A DNA stretch of 36,524 nucleotides. It comes from Rhodoplanes serenus (lineage in GTDB: Bacteria; Pseudomonadota; Alphaproteobacteria; Rhizobiales; Xanthobacteraceae). The stretch covers positions 1 to 36,524 of the forward strand of contig CAMDDZ010000057.1 of NCBI GenBank assembly GCA_945893145.1, given 5' to 3'. How positions within the stretch are numbered: position 1 is the stretch's first letter; each line of letters opens with the position of its first letter. This document shows positions 7,409 through 15,781 of this stretch, one piece after another. A program made the position numbers and the translations under genes. A model generated the notes under the pieces. That model did no database searches and was not told the origin of the DNA. It saw only the letters and a list, made by a program, of their open reading frames with translations.

Positions 7409-8503
7409 ATGAGCCATTTCGTCCTCTACGCTCTGGCATCCGCCGCACTGTTTGGCCTCTCGACGCCTGCGGCCAAGATGCTGGTCGGTTCGCTGCATCC
7501 CGCCGTGCTGGCGGGACTCCTGTATTGCGGCGCCGGCATCGGGGTTGCCGTGCTGCGGCGTATCCTGCCGTCCTTTGTATCCGGTGCGCCGGAAGTGCCG
7601 CTTGCGCGATCACAATTGCCTTGGCTCACGGGAGCCATTGCGGCCGGTGGCATCGTTGGCCCTCTTCTGCTGATGGCCGGTCTCGCCCGCACAAATGCGG
7701 CCACCGCATCACTACTTCTCACGCTCGAAGGCGCCTTTACGGCGCTCATGGCGTGGTTTGTGTTCCATGAGAACTTCGACAGGCGCATCGCGCTCGGTAT
7801 GGCGTTCATCGTGGCAGGCGCTGCCTTGCTTGCATGGTCGGGCATCCCAACGCTGGACAGCATTATGGGGCCGCTAGCCATTGTCGGAGCCTGTCTGTTC
7901 TGGGGCCTCGACAACAATCTGACCCGCAAGGTCTCGCTCGCCGATCCGCTTCAGATCGTGCAATGGAAAGGGCTGATCGCCGGGCCGTTCAATCTGGCTC
8001 TTGGCCTCCTGATCGGCGGTGAACTGCCAAGCGTCGCCACCGCGATTGTCGCCAATGTGGTTGGATTTTTCGGATACGGCGTCAGTTTGGCGCTATTCGT
8101 TTTTGCCCTACGGCATCTCGGCACCGCGCGCACAGGGGCTTATTTTTCCACCGCGCCGTTTCTCGGCAGCGCGGCGGCCGTGATCACGCTCGGCGAACCG
8201 CTGACATCACAACTGGTCGCCGCCGGAGCGTTGATGGCCGTGGGGGTGTGGTTGCACCTGACCGAAACACATGAACACCAACATGCGCATCAGAGGATGG
8301 CCCACACGCATCCCCATGTTCACGACGAACACCATCGCCACACACATCAGCGCGGCGATCCCCTGGGCGAACCGCATACTCATTTTCACGAGCACAGCCC
8401 GATGCGGCACGCGCATCCGCACATGCCGGACATGCATCACGCGCATCGGCATCGACGCTGGCGCTGGCTGTCGCTATTCCGGCGCGGGGGCCGAGAGGTC
8501 TAA
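7409..8503 (+). CDS. EamA/DMT-family permease with a histidine-rich C-terminal tail
   Basis: The protein has 364 residues. About ten membrane helices in two EamA repeats fill residues 1-282, with the second repeat starting near ACLFWGLDNNLTRK (161-174). Residues 283-348 form a cytoplasmic or periplasmic tail with 24 histidines, many as HxH pairs (HTHPHVHDEHHRHTH). Plain DMT-family members export small metabolites. A tail of this kind is typical of metal transporters, and the gene is divergent from a metal sensor and RND efflux operon with a shared operator candidate. I infer an inner membrane metal exporter, probably nickel or cobalt, that could feed the periplasm for RND removal. The tail may alternatively buffer metal. 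No good ribosome binding site precedes the ATG. Confidence 0.8.
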   Translation: MSHFVLYALASAALFGLSTPAAKMLVGSLHPAVLAGLLYCGAGIGVAVLRRILPSFVSGAPEVPLARSQLPWLTGAIAAGGIVGPLLLMAGLARTNAATASLLLTLEGAFTALMAWFVFHENFDRRIALGMAFIVAGAALLAWSGIPTLDSIMGPLAIVGACLFWGLDNNLTRKVSLADPLQIVQWKGLIAGPFNLALGLLIGGELPSVATAIVANVVGFFGYGVSLALFVFALRHLGTARTGAYFSTAPFLGSAAAVITLGEPLTSQLVAAGALMAVGVWLHLTETHEHQHAHQRMAHTHPHVHDEHHRHTHQRGDPLGEPHTHFHEHSPMRHAHPHMPDMHHAHRHRRWRWLSLFRRGGREV

Positions 8504-8631
8504 GGGAGGCCGCGCGGCTTCTACTTCTTGATTACCATTGCCGAGATCGCCAGCGAGAACATCTGAGTGCTGAGGTGTGCGGGCAGTACCGATAGTGGTT
8601 GCGGCCCTAACACAACGGCGGGGCTGTTTGC

Positions 8632-8949
8632 TCAGTCAGGTGTTAACCCGCCGGGCGTAACTCCAGTGTCGTCGGGGGACTGATCGCGTTTGTCGCTGGA
8701 TGTAGCTGCGCCGGTCGTCGTGGCGCTCTCAGGCGTGATTACAACGGCGCTAGGTGTAGAACTGGTGGATGCACCGGTGTTCAATCCATCGCTAGGTTGG
8801 GGAATATTTGGTTCAACCTTATTGGGCGACGTCTTTTGATCTGGCGCCGGCGTTGGAGCCCCAAGGCTGTCGTATTGCATTTGCGCCGATGCGACGCCGC
8901 CGCCTATAAGTAGGGCAGCTGCTCCCATTAGTAGAGCGCGCGAGTTCAT
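8632..8949 (-). CDS. Small secreted Ser/Thr/Pro-rich protein, function unknown
   Basis: The product has 105 residues. The N-terminus MNSRALLMGAAALLIGGGVASAQ is a classical Sec signal peptide with a probable cleavage after ASA. The remaining 80 or so residues are low complexity, rich in Pro, Ser, Thr, Asp and Gly, and show no fold or motif that I recognise. AAAGGA is placed correctly before the ATG. It is transcribed away from the small membrane protein gene at 9067, from which 117 bases separate it. It could be a flexible periplasmic or cell-surface protein; I do not assign a function. Confidence 0.6.
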   Translation of the reverse strand: MNSRALLMGAAALLIGGGVASAQMQYDSLGAPTPAPDQKTSPNKVEPNIPQPSDGLNTGASTSSTPSAVVITPESATTTGAATSSDKRDQSPDDTGVTPGGLTPD

Positions 8950-9066
8950 GGCCTATCCTTTCGCAGTTCGCCTTCTGTCGACAACAATTGGGCGTTGATG
9001 TCGTTCCCAGGACGGAACAGACACCGAAAACCCGGGTTATTTTGTTGACCGACTTGGGAGTCAGTC

Positions 9067-9252
9067 ATGGCCCAAGATGACCAACGCAAGCCTCGATTGG
9101 ATAGAGACTACTGGGAGTGGGCAGTCGGCAGCATCGCTGGCGCCGTTCTTCTCTTAATTATTATTTGGAACATGGCTGACCCAAATAGCTTGATGCGGCG
9201 CACCTTCCAACTGCCATCCGCCACTAACGCCGGAAGCGCAGCACCCCGATAG
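9067..9252 (+). CDS. Small single-span membrane protein, function unknown
   Basis: The product has 61 residues. A charged N-terminus (MAQDDQRKPRLDRDYWEW) is followed by one hydrophobic span, VGSIAGAVLLLIIIWNMA, and a short polar tail. GGGAG lies eight bases upstream of the ATG, supporting the start. The protein matches no family known to me. It is divergent from the secreted small protein at 8632-8949; the intact IS1182 element begins about 100 bases beyond its stop. Confidence 0.6.
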   Translation: MAQDDQRKPRLDRDYWEWAVGSIAGAVLLLIIIWNMADPNSLMRRTFQLPSATNAGSAAPR

Positions 9253-9349
9253 ACGCTTTGCAGTCGTTGCAGTCGCTTAAGTTCAACGCCGAGAAACAAT
9301 GAGCCAAGGCCTGCATCAGGCAGCGGCTGCGTGTTTGTTGATGTCCGTT

Positions 9350-10942
9350 GAGGGTCTTGGTCGTGTCAAAACGCTTTACTGCATAGAGCGTAGCGACCTC
9401 GGCGAGGTGGCGATGCGAGGGTTTCCGGCTAGGACTATGCCTTCATCGCGGCCATGAGCGGCTGGATGCCCATGATGTTCATCACGCGGGTGAGATTGTA
9501 GGCCAATACGTGAAGAGCCATCTCCGAGGCGACCCGCGGTAGCGTCTTCATCAGGAAGTGTGTGGCGCCCATCCTGGCCTTGATTGTGCCGAAGGGATGT
9601 TCGACCGTCTCGCGCCGCTGGCGCATCTTCTCCGGGTGCTCGTCGAGCCGCCGCTGCACCGCTTCGAGAACATCCTCATGCTCCCAGCGGGTGATGCGTC
9701 GCTCCTTGCCGGTGGTGCAAGTTTGCTTGATGGGGCAGTCCTGGCAGACGTTGGTCCAGTAGCGGTGCAGGATCAGTCCGTCTTCCTCGTTGGTGTACCG
9801 GTAAGGCAGCTTCTCACCGGCAGGACAGATATAGACGTCCTCGTCGGCCACGTAGCGGAAGTCCTGTTTGCCAAAACGCCCCCTCGCCATCATGCCCGAG
9901 GTCATCGGTTTGGGCAGCGTGACCGTGATGCCGGCATTCTCGCAGGCCAGGATCTCCTCACCGCTAAAGTAGCCGCGGTCGGCGACGGCATCGAGCTTCT
10001 CCACCGCCAACACTGCCTTCGCTGCCTTGGCCATGGGCGAGAGCTGCGCCCGGTCCGATCCCTCGTTGATCACCTCATGCGCAATGATCAGATGATGCTT
10101 GGTCTCGACCGCAACCTGGACGTTGTAACCCACGACACCGGAGCCCCGGCCGCTGGTCGCCATCGAGCGGGCATCAGGATCGGTCAGCGATATCTGCTGG
10201 TCCGGTGTGGCGAGCATTTGTACCTTGAGCATCTCAAGATGCTGCATCTGCTCCTTCAGCGTCTCGATCTTCTCCTTTAGGCGCTCGGTCTTGGCTTTGA
10301 GCACCTCGGATGGCTCCTGCCGGTCGGCGCTGTCGAGCTGCTGCAGATAACGCGCGACGCTCTCCTCGATCTGCGCCATACGCCGCTCCATCTTGGCGCG
10401 GGTGAAGTTCTTGTCCCGGTTGTTCACCGCCTTGAACTTGCTGCCGTCGATCGCAACGCTGGCCTCTGTGAGCAGACCCATGGCGCGGCAGAGCTCGACA
10501 AACCGGGCACAGACCTGGCGGATAGCGCGGTCGTTGTCCTTGCGGAAGTCGGCAATCGTCTTGTGATCGGGAGCAAGGCGGCCGGTCAGCCACATCACCT
10601 CGACATTGCGCAAAGCCTCCCGCTCAAGGCGGCGGCTCGACTGCACCCGGTTGAGATAGCCGTAGATGTAGAGCTTCAGCAGAACCGATGGGTGATACGA
10701 GGGCCGGCCTGTGATCTCCGGATCGACACCGCCGAACCCAAGCTCGCCTAGATCAAGTTCATCCACAAAGACATCGATGACCCGAACCGGGTTGTCCTCG
10801 CCGATCCAATCTTCAAGGTACTCCGGAAACAGCGTGCTCTGCCCACGCTCCTTGCCTTCAACAAAACGCTTCATGCGATCCTCCGCAGCACCAGAATCAC
10901 ACCGCGGAGTGAATCACAGCCGACGCGTTTTTACACAGCCTC
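9350..10942 (-). mobile_element. Intact IS1182-family insertion sequence
   Basis: A complete transposase gene is bracketed by imperfect inverted ends: GGTCGTGTCAAAACGC at the left (9359-9374) and, read inward from the right, GGCTGTGTAAAAACGC (10940-10925), agreeing at 13 of 16 positions. The outer left part GAGGGTCTTGG (9350-9360) is shared with the remnant at 283 but not clearly with the right end. I could not identify a target duplication. The two copies of the element are about 9 kb apart in the same orientation, so recombination between them could delete or amplify the metal-efflux region. Confidence 0.75.
9435..10874 (-). CDS. IS1182-family transposase
   Basis: The 479-residue transposase is full length for this family. 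The N-terminal DUF772-like domain (about 20-115, with GRPSYHPSVLLKLYIYGY) is followed by a DDE catalytic domain: candidate acidic residues are Asp143 (AIDGSKF), Asp299 (VADRGYFSG) and Glu425 (ETVEHPFGTIK). A coiled-coil insertion occupies about 160-220, and a cysteine cluster (C350, C377, C380, C386) probably binds zinc. The frame shows no interruption, so the enzyme may be active. It cuts and pastes its own element and would also act on the similar ends of the remnant at 283 if they remain recognisable. Confidence 0.93.
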   Translation of the reverse strand: MKRFVEGKERGQSTLFPEYLEDWIGEDNPVRVIDVFVDELDLGELGFGGVDPEITGRPSYHPSVLLKLYIYGYLNRVQSSRRLEREALRNVEVMWLTGRLAPDHKTIADFRKDNDRAIRQVCARFVELCRAMGLLTEASVAIDGSKFKAVNNRDKNFTRAKMERRMAQIEESVARYLQQLDSADRQEPSEVLKAKTERLKEKIETLKEQMQHLEMLKVQMLATPDQQISLTDPDARSMATSGRGSGVVGYNVQVAVETKHHLIIAHEVINEGSDRAQLSPMAKAAKAVLAVEKLDAVADRGYFSGEEILACENAGITVTLPKPMTSGMMARGRFGKQDFRYVADEDVYICPAGEKLPYRYTNEEDGLILHRYWTNVCQDCPIKQTCTTGKERRITRWEHEDVLEAVQRRLDEHPEKMRQRRETVEHPFGTIKARMGATHFLMKTLPRVASEMALHVLAYNLTRVMNIMGIQPLMAAMKA

Positions 10943-10945
10943 GGT

Positions 10946-11237
10946 CAGAATCGGAAATACTCACAACGAGCACATGTTGTCCGCTGTGCCCCCATTAGGC
11001 GACATTGCCCGGGGCGGCTGGCATGGGGTGGGCACAAAGGATCCGTCGATTCTCAGCGTGATCACTGTCGGGGCTGCTCGCGGTTTGCCCCGGCTCGTCG
11101 CGACCTGCCGCGACAGGTCGTCGGTCATTGCCTGATGATAAACCCGGCTCGTCCCACAGCTCGCGGGTTGTCCCCACCGAGCCGACAACAGAGTGAACAC
11201 TGTGTGGGCAGAACGATGCGACCACCACAAACCTTTC
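10946..11237. other. Intergenic stretch between the IS1182 end and the integrative element genes
   Basis: I find no supported gene here. An exact inverted repeat CGACCTG-ccgcga-CAGGTCG lies at 11101-11120 (seven pairs, six-base loop). Two copies of a CCCGGCTCGTC-like word lie near 11091 and 11143. This side of the integrative element should hold its distal attachment site, and possibly a transfer origin, but I cannot identify either with confidence. Confidence 0.35.
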
Positions 11238-11405
11238 TCAACCTTCCCAGCTCGGCTCGCTTCCATAGGGCTGAACTACCTTCCCGCACTTCGAGCATTT
11301 CACGCTGAGAGTGGAGATGGCGGGAATCCAGATGATAGGTTTTTTGAAGTGGCCCCACCACTCGTGGCCGCATTTGCATCGGAACCAGTAGCAACGTTCG
11401 GTCAT
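11238..11405 (-). CDS. Zinc-ribbon mini-protein overlapping the DUF3768 gene
   Basis: The minus strand from the ATG at 11405 encodes 55 residues starting MTERCYWFRCKCGHEWWGHF. Cysteines 10 and 12 (CKCG) and 37 and 40 (CSKCG) give the classic zinc-ribbon knuckles, and the aromatic HEWW segment fits such folds. The ATG overlaps the TGA of the preceding DUF3768 gene (ATGA), so the two are translationally coupled. The protein is the last gene of the integrative element on this side. It is too short to suggest a specific role; nucleic-acid binding is typical for the fold. The overlap and conserved knuckles make me fairly sure it is real. Confidence 0.65.
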   Translation of the reverse strand: MTERCYWFRCKCGHEWWGHFKKPIIWIPAISTLSVKCSKCGKVVQPYGSEPSWEG

Positions 11406-11740
11406 GTAAAGCTCCCAGATTTCTGGAGAAGATCGCCAGCGCAGGCGAGCGTCAATACGCGGAGCGTTTGCTCGGGATCGACTGGATTGACTGATACGCC
11501 GGTACCGTCCTTACCGCGGTACTCGATGAGCCACTCGAAAGAGTAGCCAGCAAAGATAAACACGCCGCGATCGCGTTCGCTGTCGTCGTCAAACTTGTTG
11601 TACCGGGACAACAAACAGAGCGCTCGGCCGCGTATCGAGGCATCCAACTCGTAGACGCTACGCGTCATTTGCACTCGACCGCCCTTGAAGGTGGTGCGGA
11701 GCTGCTCGTTCAGCTCAATGATCTTGGCTCGGTCGCGCAC
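11402..11740 (-). CDS. DUF3768 family protein
   Basis: The product has 112 residues with a GTG start at 11740; an in-frame stop lies 18 bases upstream of it, so no longer start exists. The pattern IxELNEQLRTTFKGGRVQMT, then FDDD, a central FxxxWLIEY strand and DPEQTLRVLTLACA at the C-terminus fits DUF3768, a family of small alpha/beta proteins common on plasmids and integrative elements of Alphaproteobacteria. Its activity is unknown. It lies 18 bases after the relaxase-like gene and overlaps the zinc-ribbon gene downstream, so it is part of the element's operon. Confidence 0.75.
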   Translation of the reverse strand: MRDRAKIIELNEQLRTTFKGGRVQMTRSVYELDASIRGRALCLLSRYNKFDDDSERDRGVFIFAGYSFEWLIEYRGKDGTGVSVNPVDPEQTLRVLTLACAGDLLQKSGSFT

Positions 11741-11758
11741 GGGCTTCGCCCCACTTGG

Positions 11759-12715
11759 TCATTCGACAAAGCTGAAGGGCGCAAAGCCGGCGCGATGCCA
11801 TGGCTCGGTCAGCATGTGCCCCGTAGCGGGGGCAGGTTTCTCGAACGCTGTGAAAGAGGGGATATGTTTGAACAGAAAGCGCCTGGCGAGCTGACCTGGG
11901 TTCATTCGTTCGAGGAGTCCGATCATTGAGCGCATCCGGGCCTCGGTCGTAGTAATGAACGGAATCATGAACGTGGTCGCCCCATAGCGGTGCCGCGGCA
12001 CGTCGCGTTCCAGCGCCGTGAGATAGGCGCCGAACTTGTTACGGATGGCGCTGCGTTCGGAGTCGGTCGTATCGATTGGCTCCGTGCCACAGTCCACTTC
12101 AAAGCCGAATACAAAGAAGTAGGATTTTGTTGCAAAATTTCGCTCGATCACAAACGGGCGCCAGTCGCTTGCAATCTCATTTTGCTTTTCATCGCCGGAA
12201 ATCAGCAGCACCTGCGGATTTGACAGTTGTTTCGCCGCGGCAGGCATCTGCGGGCTAGCGGTCAACTCAGGCCAACTGATAATTCGGATGCTCGGATTTG
12301 CCGTCGCACCGATCTCAAACGAGGACGCGACGGTGCAAGCCATCAGCTCGTGAGCGAATTTCTTGAAGTATTTTTTTCGGAAAAACGCGATGCCGCGGTT
12401 ATTAAGTTCGTCCGCTCCCTTGTTGTCGAGTTCGTAGACGACTCGGCGCGTATTCGCGTTCGCATTGTCTCTCTGCTGATGCGGGCGATCGATGTAGCAA
12501 TTGGGTTTACGACAAAGAATTTCGAGCCGCGCATGAAGCAAGGGGAGAGAGCGACCAGACAGTGCAGCAAGATAGTCCGACGGCAGATACCGGTAGCGCC
12601 CAAGGAGTTTGAAGATGGCGATATCGTCGTCACACAGCCGCGCGACGACGGGCTTGCCATTGCTGCCGAGCTTAGGCTCCCGATCCCACCGCGAGTTGCG
12701 TGTCGTCCGATCCAT
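11759..12715 (-). CDS. Replication-relaxation (Replic_Relax) family protein, candidate MOBC-like relaxase
   Basis: The product has 318 residues. The N-terminal third (about 25-120) looks like a winged-helix DNA-binding domain (DDDIAIFKLLGRYRYLPSDYLA). The C-terminal part carries the family signature: Asp184 (ASDW), then FEVDCGTEP at 205-213 and IRNKFGAY at 224-231. Acidic residues followed by a conserved Lys fit the PD-(D/E)XK-like nuclease fold described for MOBC relaxases, which nick DNA at a transfer origin without the usual tyrosine chemistry. Together with the VirD4-like ATPase gene 103 bases upstream this suggests a mobilisation pair. A role in plasmid-like replication is the older annotation of the family. 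Family membership is likely; nicking activity is inference. Confidence 0.75.
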   Translation of the reverse strand: MDRTTRNSRWDREPKLGSNGKPVVARLCDDDIAIFKLLGRYRYLPSDYLAALSGRSLPLLHARLEILCRKPNCYIDRPHQQRDNANANTRRVVYELDNKGADELNNRGIAFFRKKYFKKFAHELMACTVASSFEIGATANPSIRIISWPELTASPQMPAAAKQLSNPQVLLISGDEKQNEIASDWRPFVIERNFATKSYFFVFGFEVDCGTEPIDTTDSERSAIRNKFGAYLTALERDVPRHRYGATTFMIPFITTTEARMRSMIGLLERMNPGQLARRFLFKHIPSFTAFEKPAPATGHMLTEPWHRAGFAPFSFVE

Positions 12716-12818
12716 CCGCGCGACAATAGCGGGGATCGCGCGAGCGTAAACGTTCGCTAAGAAGAACCGTGTTTGGGGCCGCGGCGGGATGTATCGCTAT
12801 GCGCGGCTAAAATATTTT

Positions 12819-14939
12819 TCACCACTTAGAGCCGGACTCCGGACCGTCGGACGCCGACCCTGACTTTGGAGGCAGTGTGGGAGCAGCGGCCGAGCTGGGC
12901 TTACGGGTCGTTGGGGATGTAGCAGCCGGGGCCGATGGAATAGAGGATGCGGCCGACGGTGGAGCAGACACCGGTGATGAGAGCGCGTCCGCATTGCGCT
13001 GTAACAGTTCGTGAAGTGAGTCGTCCGACATCTGGGGACATGCTTGGATGTTACCAAGCGGAACGGAAACGGAAACGGCGCGGTCGGTGAAGTTGCGTAC
13101 AAAGCAGGCGAATTGCGCGTGTGTTTTGGTTCGGCGCTGTGCCGTTAAGAACGACGGCTCGCAGCGCAAGTCCCTCGCCATATAGCCTTGGTCCATTGCT
13201 TCCACGGAAGCAGCGTACTTTATCGCCGTGTTGGTCGAGATGGCATTGCGAAGGTCATTACTGAATTCGGCCGCGTGCATTTGCTGGTGTGCGATCACTA
13301 CGCCGAGATTGTATTCTCGCGCGAGTCGCAGCAACTCTGGCGTTTTTCGCTCGTCGGAAAATTCCTGAAATTCATCCACGATCAGATACGCTGTGTTCCA
13401 TTGACTTTTCTTCACTGAGATACGCTCAAAGGCGGCATTGAGTGTGAGCGCAATCATGTACCGCCCAAGAAGGGCGGAGCTTTCTCGGCCCAATGCATTC
13501 ATGGCGGTGTTCACAAGCACGATCTTTTTCGATTGCAGGCAATCAAACATGTCGAGCTTACGTTCGGGAGCGGAAAACATCGCGACAAGTTGAGGCCGCA
13601 TGAGGATTGAGTACAGCCGCGCTTTGATCTCCTTGCGACTGTTCGAAAAATTCCTGTCGTAGTACTCGTTATCAAAAAAGCCATACGTGATCGGGTCGAG
13701 TCGCTCGATGTAAGGAGCAAAGTCGCTCTCTTGGAGTGAAGCCGCGGGGTCGTCCAGCACTTCCAAGAACGTAAGAATAGTCGCGTTTGGGATCGCAAAA
13801 AGCAGTCGAATAAGGAAAGTGAAGGGAACCGATTGCTTGTCGGTTAGTGTCGAGCCGACGCTGGAAAATACATACGCGAAATTCGATACGGCTTGGTTCT
13901 CGATCTGCTGCCGGATCACTTCGCTGTAAGTGCGTTTTCTTTCAGTACCGGGATGGAACATGTTGAGCGCGGGCGGAGAAGAGTGCGTCGGGTCGATGAT
14001 GATCAAACGATCCTTCAGGCGGCCGTTGTTTGGGTGGAAGACATCGAGCTTTTGGATGCGCTCAATGAGCAATCCCTTGGGGTCAATGATGACCATTGCC
14101 GGCGGGTCTTCGGTAGCAAGATTGTCGAGCAAGAACTGTTGAATGAGAGTCGTCTTGCCTGCGCCTGTACCACCAACGATGTGGGTGTGTTCAAAGCGCG
14201 TTTCTTCTGGGATGCATAATTCAACGCGGGCGTTGAAAATTCTATCGAACGCGGTGTCCCTGAGATACGTTCCAACAATGTCAGGCCCATCGTATTGCGA
14301 GATAGTAATGGATTTGTTCTTGCCCGAGCGTTCTTGGAGCTGATCAGCGTTTTGCTTTAGGGTAATGTGAAACCATCGAAACAGCCCGAGGTCTTTAGCC
14401 TCGGGTGACGACAGTGGCTCAAGTGCCGCTTCGATTACTTCACCGGCATTAGGCAGAACGTCGAGCAGCGAAACTGTCGTCGTCGCTGGTGCATCTTGTG
14501 ATTGGTGATGTGCAATTGGAGGCAAATGTCGGGCAATGGAAATGAAGCTCGCGACGAGACACTTCGTAAGCGCCTGGACCGTATCGGTTGGGCGTAGCGC
14601 CTTGCGTTGATGCAGCAGCAGCAAGTCGCGTAGCTGCCCAACGGAATAGGTATAGGCGTGCCTGGAATAGTCCGCAGGATTTGGAGATAGGTCTTTCAAC
14701 CGCTCCCCTGCATACAGTCCAGCCGCGACAGCAGCCATCTGAACGGCAACGTTGATATGCGGAACGGGCACCCGAAGCTCGTGGCAGCGGTCCACGAATT
14801 GACTGATAACTTCAGATGAGAACGCTTCGGCAGTAGGGAAGTCGGCTCCGTCAACAATCTGCTTTGTTCGCGCGTAGAGGGTAGCGTTGTCGCCGTGTGG
14901 GCCTTCCAGCGCTTCTTGGATTTTCCAGAAGTCGGCCAT
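12819..14939 (-). CDS. VirD4/TraG-like AAA+ ATPase, candidate coupling protein
   Basis: The protein has 706 residues. The N-terminal 240 have no recognised domain and no clear membrane helix. A RecA-like ATPase core follows with Walker A GGTGAGKT at 256-263, the VirD4-type IIDPKG motif at 284-289, Walker B LIVDEFQEF at 519-527 and the VVIAHQQ motif at 547-553. The last 55 residues are a Ser/Ala/Pro-rich disordered tail. These motifs fit type IV coupling proteins, which bring relaxase-bound DNA to a secretion channel. The gene starts directly after the stop of the 236-residue gene and precedes the relaxase-like gene. The lack of membrane anchoring and of channel genes suggests mobilisation by a helper system. 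A DNA-pumping role in defence is an alternative. Confidence 0.8.
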   Translation of the reverse strand: MADFWKIQEALEGPHGDNATLYARTKQIVDGADFPTAEAFSSEVISQFVDRCHELRVPVPHINVAVQMAAVAAGLYAGERLKDLSPNPADYSRHAYTYSVGQLRDLLLLHQRKALRPTDTVQALTKCLVASFISIARHLPPIAHHQSQDAPATTTVSLLDVLPNAGEVIEAALEPLSSPEAKDLGLFRWFHITLKQNADQLQERSGKNKSITISQYDGPDIVGTYLRDTAFDRIFNARVELCIPEETRFEHTHIVGGTGAGKTTLIQQFLLDNLATEDPPAMVIIDPKGLLIERIQKLDVFHPNNGRLKDRLIIIDPTHSSPPALNMFHPGTERKRTYSEVIRQQIENQAVSNFAYVFSSVGSTLTDKQSVPFTFLIRLLFAIPNATILTFLEVLDDPAASLQESDFAPYIERLDPITYGFFDNEYYDRNFSNSRKEIKARLYSILMRPQLVAMFSAPERKLDMFDCLQSKKIVLVNTAMNALGRESSALLGRYMIALTLNAAFERISVKKSQWNTAYLIVDEFQEFSDERKTPELLRLAREYNLGVVIAHQQMHAAEFSNDLRNAISTNTAIKYAASVEAMDQGYMARDLRCEPSFLTAQRRTKTHAQFACFVRNFTDRAVSVSVPLGNIQACPQMSDDSLHELLQRNADALSSPVSAPPSAASSIPSAPAATSPTTRKPSSAAAPTLPPKSGSASDGPESGSKW

Positions 14940-15650
14940 TTAGAATTCAAATGTCCCAATTGGCTGGTTCCCTTTGTAGCGGTCGAGCAACTTGCGAACT
15001 TCGGGTAGAAATTTCGTTTTTAGTTTCTCTGCGTAATCGTTTGCTTCGTGCGGGGTGTCGAAGTCCCTGGAATAGGGAGAGACCACTAAGTCCCCAACGC
15101 GGGTAATGCGGCGTTCGGCCTTCCACAGCGTCTCGACATTTGCGCTGATTTGCTTCGATACTTCCCGGCGAAGAGGATCACGCTTGGCCTCGGCCTCTTC
15201 CTCGCTCTCAATGCGAAGCCGGATAAAGTCCTCTTCGCTATGCGCTGCCACGTCCTCTAGAACAATGTCGTCTAGGTGGTACTGTTTTATGAGCGCGCGT
15301 TCGGATTCTGGCAGTTCCAGGATCATATCTACGCTGTACTTAATGTCTTCGCCCGTTTCGATATAAACGAACGAGTCATCACCGAGCAGATGCGAAACTC
15401 TTTTCTTACCGGTGCGCCCTTGACGAAATTGATTGAGTTGGATCGTAGCCCGCATGCGTTCTGGAGGCACGCTTGGAACTGAATTTTTTAGTGCCTTCAA
15501 TTGAGCATCACGCTCGCGCTTACGTTCCTCCCATTTGCGCTGTCGTTCCACGTCAATTTCTGCCGAAACTCGCGCATCCTTTTTGTTGTTGGCTTTTTGG
15601 ATAAGCGGGTCAACGACGAAGGTAGAGACCAGTTCTTTGAAAAGTCCCAT
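14940..15650 (-). CDS. Hypothetical protein of the integrative element
   Basis: The product has 236 residues starting MGLFKELVSTFVVDPLIQKA; a GGGGGCT sequence precedes this ATG, and I prefer it to starts further upstream because the added residues look non-coding. A charged helical stretch (about 25-60, KDARVSAEIDVERQRKWEER) is followed by a mixed alpha/beta region. No family is recognised. The stop codon directly touches the ATG of the coupling-type ATPase, implying co-translation and a shared role. It could be a partner or auxiliary DNA-processing factor of the ATPase, but nothing in the sequence shows this. Confidence 0.6.
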   Translation of the reverse strand: MGLFKELVSTFVVDPLIQKANNKKDARVSAEIDVERQRKWEERKRERDAQLKALKNSVPSVPPERMRATIQLNQFRQGRTGKKRVSHLLGDDSFVYIETGEDIKYSVDMILELPESERALIKQYHLDDIVLEDVAAHSEEDFIRLRIESEEEAEAKRDPLRREVSKQISANVETLWKAERRITRVGDLVVSPYSRDFDTPHEANDYAEKLKTKFLPEVRKLLDRYKGNQPIGTFEF

Positions 15651-15721
15651 GCGACAGCCCCCGGCTTCCAATGTTAAGTGTTGGGGATTCAACCCGCGCA
15701 GGTTGTGGGGAGTCAAGACCG

Positions 15722-15756
15722 CAAAAAGGAAACGGCCCGCTTTGGAAACGGGCCGT
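15722..15756 (-). terminator. Rho-independent terminator after the small HTH gene
   Basis: ACGGCCCG at 15732-15739 pairs with CGGGCCGT at 15749-15756: eight perfect pairs around a nine-base loop. On the minus strand the hairpin is followed by TTTCCTTTTT. It lies 25 bases beyond the stop of the HTH gene and before the 236-residue gene, so the HTH transcript probably ends here and the transfer genes need their own promoter or read-through. Confidence 0.7.
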
Positions 15757-15781
15757 CCACCCTTTCAGGAAGCTTTCGCTT

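Noticed and set aside
8504..8631. A 13-codon frame MFSLAISAMVIKK on the minus strand near 8560
   Set aside because: It has no ribosome binding site or recognisable homologue and is too short to support; it may be the tail of a lost gene, but there is no further evidence.
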